DNA of 64,000 nucleotides from Nematostella vectensis (Eukaryota > Cnidaria > Anthozoa > Actiniaria > Edwardsiidae): the NCBI RefSeq assembly GCF_932526225.1, contig NC_064045.1, positions 3,449,998 to 3,513,997 on the forward strand, in the 5' to 3' direction. The notes beneath the pieces are model-generated. The model searched no databases and was not told the origin of the DNA. It saw nothing but the letters and a program-made list of their open reading frames with translations. The translations under genes were made by a program, and so were the position numbers. Every line of letters begins with the position of its first letter. Position 1 is the stretch's first letter. Of the stretch, positions 59,501 through 64,000 are shown in pieces.

Positions 59501-60492
59501 ATTTTAATAATGTTTGAATTAAGGCTAAAGAAGCAGAGAAAATGGAACGAGGCCAACCTGATGAAGAGGGCTGGATCACAGTTGGTAAAGGTGGCAGAAA
59601 ACCAGGGGCTACGAAAGTAGACGCCGCAGAGATACAAGAAAAAAGGAAAAAGAAGAAAAAGGTATTTGTTTTCTTCAAGGTAGCATAAATGTTATTTTTT
59701 GCATGTACTAGTACTTCAAATAAGACTTCTGCCTTGAAATATTGCATACAATACAGTAAGGGTCCTCCCTCCTAATAAATAATGTAAAATCGCTGAAGTG
59801 AGTATTCAACCCTTCAATTATATTTGCTAGTTGTGAATATTGTCCTGCCCAAGATAAAAATAATGTTAACTCTTGTGTATCTTCTTGCTTGTCAAACAAA
59901 TCATCTTTGCAAATAAGCCACTACTCATATGTAGGCTTTCTCTTTCTCTGTTCAAAATTATATTGATTATTTGAATTCTTTTTCAGGCCCTGGTAAACTT
60001 TTATCAATTCCAGCAACGTGAAACAAAACGTGAACGTAAGTGAATTTACCTGCCCCCCCCCCCCCCCCAACTTAAATAATTACCATCAACATGAGACTTG
60101 TTTTTATGTAGGGCTAGTTTTTTTTTTCTATGATCACCCTGATCGTGTAGATGGGTTAGATGAGATTGCGTTTTTTGTATGGAAACACTCTTGAAATGTT
60201 CAGAGATCGATAATATATGTATATTTCTGAGGGCCATCCGTGGTCAACATACTCGGTAATTCCTTATTGAAGAGCCGCCAAATCTTGGCCATTCAATACT
60301 GTTATACTTCCTTTGTACAATTCCCTTCTCTTCGCCCTTTCAACGCTAGCTACATTCTGGATGTGGAAATGAGATTTGATTTTTTTTGTGTGTGTGTGCT
60401 CTCCAGATATTGCTCAGCTTCGGAAGAAATTTGAAGAAGATAAAAAGAAAATAGCCGAAATGAAAGCAGCTCGACGATTCCGACCATATTAA
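56526..60492 (+). CDS. RRP7A: Ribosomal RNA-processing protein 7 (RRP7) homologue
   Basis: Six exons (56526-56690, 57578-57821, 58575-58672, 59524-59661, 59987-60035, 60407-60492) join in phase to give 259 aa, close to the ~280 aa of animal RRP7A. An RRM-like fold covers residues ~43-130: TLFVINVPPYCTK as the RNP2-like strand and FKVAYVVFKKPSSLDAAL as the RNP1-like strand. The C-terminal RRP7 domain shows PDEEGWITVGKGGRKPG, a Lys-rich stretch, LVNFYQFQQRETKRE and the family signature IAQLRKKFEEDKKKIAEM ending in RRFRPY. RRP7 works in the nucleolus on small-subunit pre-rRNA processing (yeast Rrp7 in the UTP-C complex). An alternative stop is reached if exon 2 is read through (75-codon frame ending 57,850), but the A|GTATGA donor gives the conserved junction VKKWSHEYS. 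Confidence 0.93.
56908..57430. mobile_element. piggyBac-like MITE with TTAA target sites in RRP7 intron 1
   Basis: TTAA at 56,908-56,911 and at 57,427-57,430 flank a 515-bp segment. Its ends are ggtactcgtacctattatcg then gccactt on the left, and the complement ggtactcgtgcctattattg then gccactt on the right (~27-bp TIR). TTAA duplication is the hallmark of piggyBac-type insertion. There is no transposase ORF, so it is non-autonomous. A related single end is at ~55,565-55,585. Confidence 0.75.
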
Positions 60493-61227
60493 CCCATCGT
60501 TGTATAGATTTTGTCATTTATATTAAAATGTAGCACAAGCAATCCAAGAGGCTATTTTTAATACTTTTAAGCTAAGTATTGACTAGCTTATTATAATTTT
60601 AAAGATCCTTTTGAATGACCAGATGTCTATTTGTTAATACTATGTGGGAGAGACTAGTTTTTTTAATGGTTTTTAGAGATTATTGTTCATCTTAAAACGT
60701 ATCACCGACTTTTATTGTTGTATAATAGTCCCCTTTTGATCAGTTAATGTAAATACAAATATCTTTTAAGATATTTGGCCACTTTATTACAAAAAAAAAA
60801 GACATTCAGCCATGCTTAGAATAATCTATGCCCCTAGCTGATAACCGGTTTGCAGGAAAAATAAAGTGGTTCAATACACTTACTTCTTAGCCTCCTCCGC
60901 CGGCAACTCTATTGGCAAAAAAGCGCTGTGAGCGGTTTGGGCTACCTGCGTTCCGGGTATCTGGGAACTGAAGAAAGAAGTTTTGCTTCCTACACATTGA
61001 GTCCGGTTTGCGTTTTCGATTTTTTTTTTTCGTTTTTTTTTCCCTGTTTTCAAGAGATGCTTGCTGAGGAGGCTACTTAAATCTTCACATAGGAATGCTA
61101 TCGTCTCGAACCCAGAAGGAGACAAAAAAAGAGAATAAAAAAAATAGTCCTCGAGGATCCCATCGTTAACGTGACACTCGACCTGTTATAATTGTTCAAT
61201 GACCTGTACTAGACTAGAGGGAGTAAT
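60493..61227. other. RRP7 3' flanking region
   Basis: AT-rich. AATAAA at 60,860-60,865 is a plausible polyadenylation signal, 368 bp after the stop. An open minus-strand frame (60,880-61,125) with a Lys-rich stretch has no recognisable domain and is not called. Confidence 0.5.
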
Positions 61228-61518
61228 GTCTCTATCAAACGGAGATGAGAGAGTTTCAGTCGTTTTGGGTTATGAGATCAAACGACTTATTCAAATTGGA
61301 CTGCAGTATTCATCCGAATCTTGGTTTACATGTTATAAATTTAACTTTTGTGGTTGACCGAAATATTCTCATTCACGCGATCGAACAGTGACAATTCTCA
61401 TGTCGAACTTTAAATGTTGCAAGTGAGTAAGAGTGCGTTAGTGCACGGTCAAACGGACATGAGAGGTGGAACTCTCATCGCCTGCCATTTACTCTTATCT
61501 CCGTTTGATCAAGATGCC
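61228..61518. mobile_element. Small TIR element (family 'tgatcaaacggag'), copy 2
   Basis: The left end, tctatcaaacggagatgaga, is mirrored by ttatctccgtttgatcaaga on the right. About 290 bp, non-coding; related to 45,624-45,790 by its ends. Confidence 0.55.
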
Positions 61519-63231
61519 TTTTAAAGCCGCATTGTCACCAGTTTACTTCCTTTCGATTACGTTAAAATCTCCGATGATTTTTAACGGAAAACGCGAAAAA
61601 TATTTCAAAATATTGAATTCAGTGTGTATATTGCAAGTTCCTTCGAGGATGTGATTGGTAATTTAGAGTGGATGGCATGTTAAATATCTCGGATTCTAAT
61701 AGATTCTTTTGCCTTTAACGGTTGAGGTTCCCGTCGGACGTCTCCGGAAGTGAACTGGTGACAATGCGGCTTTAAGGGAGGTGTAAAAGACTTGACAATA
61801 AACATTATACAATACTTTATTGCGATGCATTAAAATATTTTATTACAAAGCAATACGGGATTGCTCATTTTGGTACGAGAAAAACTCAGCCTTTGATTAA
61901 CCCCGCCACCCCCGTCATTCGGAAATGGCCGTTTTAAAATGCTAATCGCTATTTAAAGGATGTCAACAAATATTGGAAAGCTTTTCGTAATCATCTGCGT
62001 TTTACCCGAAGTTTATTGATTTTCAATTACCCTCGAGGCGAAAGTTCCCTCCATCCACGCCCTAAAAACCGTCAAAAGCCAGTAGCGGATCTGGGGGGAG
62101 GGTTTAGGGGGTTTATCCCCCCCCCTTGGTCTGTCAGAAAGCAGAAAAATTACCCCCTCCCCCCCTTTGTCACTTAGCCAACCCCCCCCCCCCCCCCCCT
62201 TTAGCGAAAAGCTAGATACGCCCCTTAAAAGCTATGACCAAGATGGCGCTTCGGCGCGACTCAGCTATTAACTTGCCGTTCCTTCTAGAAGAGGAAGTGA
62301 GCGGTTGCGCTGAGCGGGTATGCTAAACCCATTCAACGTTTTATCTTTTAGTCATTAGACAATGAAAAATTATTTTGACAAACTTATTTTAACTGTCGAG
62401 GGTAAGAATGGCACGTACCTGATATCTAAATTAAGTGTTTAAAACACATGCCCTCGTCTTTGGCACTTTTGCATATCCAAATACGTGTAAACTATAAGAT
62501 GTATTTTATTTGTAGAAGTAATGCTTTATTTGTGTAGTGCTTTGTAGTGCAGTAGATAAACATTTATTGGCCTATTGTCGTCGTAGTACAATTCGGTCAA
62601 TCGGTGTATTTACTTGTATTTAAAAGATAGCCACATAAGGTACGGCAGATCTTTCTCTAGTTAACATGTCTCGACGGGGAATTTATAGTCTGAGCATATT
62701 CAGCTTTAAAAAGTTACTTTTTTCATAGACGCACTTGAAATAAAAGAAAGACAGAATAAGAAAATTTTGCCTTAGTCAAATCATGTTACTATGGTTGCGA
62801 ATGTCTGGTTTAAGATTGCTTTCTAATTGACTTCAAGGAGAGCAAAAATAAAATAAAAAACAGAATATTATTCCAGTAGCTCGTCACTGCGATGATTATC
62901 TGCCTCTTCATCTTCGTCTTGCTAACCGATTTATCGCATGTGAACATGTAGGCTGACTGACAAAAACACCAAGCACGGACGACAATCTGCCCCCCCAAGA
63001 CAACCAAGACTTAGATTTTGTCTCAGTCAATGTTTACATGAGAACTTTAACAAGTGTCTTTTTGTTTGCGTCGTATATAAACACGTAAAAATTAATAGCC
63101 GGTTTTATTTGAGCTTTTATCTTTTTCGTGCGTCATTCAAAGCAAATGACCCCCACCCCTCCCTAGTAAGTAATTCTTAGTTATAAGCTCGTGTCACCGT
63201 GACGTCCACCATTACTGGAAAATGCGAGGCG
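61519..63231. other. Intergenic, no supported gene; one weak exon candidate
   Basis: A repeat with long G- and C-runs occupies about 62,080-62,230. Directly after it, an ATG at 62,243 in an agatggcg context opens a 25-codon frame (MALRRDSAINLPFLLEEEVS...) ending at a possible donor GCGG|GTATGC at 62,317. It could be a first coding exon, but no partner exon was found. Confidence 0.3.
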
Positions 63232-63322
63232 ATGGGAAGAGAGCCGATCCCGATTTCAGCATTATACCTTATCCTTCTTTTAATGATTGACCCTTTGTTA
63301 TGTTTACAAGAAACTGCTAGAG
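63232..63322 (+). CDS. Candidate first coding exon with signal peptide (partial gene)
   Basis: ATG at 63,232 opens a 30-codon exon beginning MGREPIPISALYLILLLMID. It has a strongly hydrophobic stretch ending PLLCLQ, consistent with a signal peptide or anchor, and then a phase-1 donor in an ideal context (CTAGAG|GTAAGTGA). A second, out-of-frame ATG lies 11 bp upstream at 63,221. The gene would continue right, beyond the window; the open frame at 63,513-63,722 was not convincingly linked to it. Product unknown. Confidence 0.4.
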
Positions 63323-64000
63323 GTAAGTGAGTATGGTTTAACAAGAATCTGCGAATTTTGGTATTTTTTTTTGAGAGAATGTATTTATCATCTTCAATCC
63401 AATCAAAGAAAAGGTCGCCATGCTTTGAATCAAAGTTTGATCAACGCAAATTGAAGCGAATGTATACTACAATACTGAATGTTCCTAGGGCAGATTCATT
63501 AAGAAGATAGCTTTGATTAAAAAAAACTTTCCTATTTTTTTATTTTATTTTTCCTTTGCCATTAATCACATTTATTTAACGGCAACAGTGATCTTTCTTC
63601 ACGAACAAGTGTTTGATAAATTATCTCCGGCGAATGGAGGTTTCCTACGTTTTAATGTCAAAAACCCTCTACATAACGTAACCGACCTCTCGGGTCGTTC
63701 ATCATCTGCTATGGCTTATTAACTTTTCTAACTTTATATAGATATTTTGTATAAACAACATTTGTAATCTGATACTCGATGATTATTGTTGGATGTGTAG
63801 ATTTACAAGCTTGGATGTAGTTCTAAGTGCGTGGTTTGCTTTGCTAATAAAAATACTTAACTAACTAACTCTAAGTATATAATAAAGTCTAAGAGAAATT
63901 TGGTTGATACTGGCCGTGGGAATAAAGCAGATGAATAGACAATTTTAGCCTGACAAAAGAGAAAAAATAGTTGTATATACAGTATAAGCTTAACCTGTGA
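63323..64000 (+). other. Right-edge AT-rich region, probably intron
   Basis: If the exon ending at 63,322 is real this is its first intron or a following exon region. No domain was recognised. AATAAA-like words near 63,845 could also be a 3' end. Confidence 0.35.

Noticed and set aside
60880-61125. 81-codon minus-strand frame with Lys-rich segment and a GTAAGTG at its 3' end
   Set aside because: No domain, no partner exon, and it overlaps the RRP7 3' region; insufficient support.

Overview
The window looks like nuclear genomic DNA of an early-branching metazoan, most likely an anthozoan cnidarian such as the sea anemone Nematostella. That is inference, from three things: AT-rich, intron-bearing metazoan genes with GT/AG boundaries; a lineage-typical gene set (PRD-class homeobox, F-type lectin, GGA adaptor, RRP7, orphan class A GPCR); and a heavy load of short inverted-repeat elements and minisatellites. 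No rRNA, operon, CRISPR or prokaryotic signal was seen.

Layout. 1-15.9 kb is gene-poor: one possible signal-peptide exon (minus strand, 871-934) and several non-autonomous elements, including a 93-bp perfect palindrome with a 9-bp target duplication. A PRD-class homeobox gene with a C-terminal OAR motif lies at 15,994-17,559 (+, 3 exons). A small membrane protein resembling MXRA7 lies at 18,778-21,356 (-, 4 exons). Facing away from it is a secreted F-type (fucolectin-like) lectin at 22,401-26,265 (+, 6 exons). An intronless-CDS rhodopsin-like GPCR is at 29,252-30,466 (-). 30.5-42.5 kb has no recognisable gene and holds several minisatellites. GGA, the Golgi clathrin adaptor with VHS, GAT and gamma-ear (GAE) domains, fills 42,523-56,146 (-, 18 exons, 723 aa, reconstructed with every splice phase consistent). 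RRP7, a ribosome-biogenesis factor, starts 380 bp away in divergent orientation at 56,526-60,492 (+, 6 exons). The last 3.5 kb has a TIR element and two possible first exons.

The genes look functionally unrelated; only GGA and RRP7 seem to share a compact bidirectional promoter.

The most unusual signal is that three tandem arrays have repeat units that straddle a gene-structure boundary. Two GGA introns begin with arrays of the exon 3' end plus its own splice donor (nine 39-bp units; nine ~52-bp units), so many copies of a working-looking 5' splice site lie in tandem. In the GPCR the last codons, the stop and the start of the 3' UTR are repeated downstream in ~110-bp units. Also notable are a 1,287-bp TIR element with a 9-bp target duplication and a cysteine-pair ORF inside a GGA intron, a piggyBac-like TTAA element in RRP7 intron 1, two copies of a ~400-bp TIR element, inverted repeats enclosing the last lectin exon, and a lectin sugar-binding motif missing one of its three key residues.
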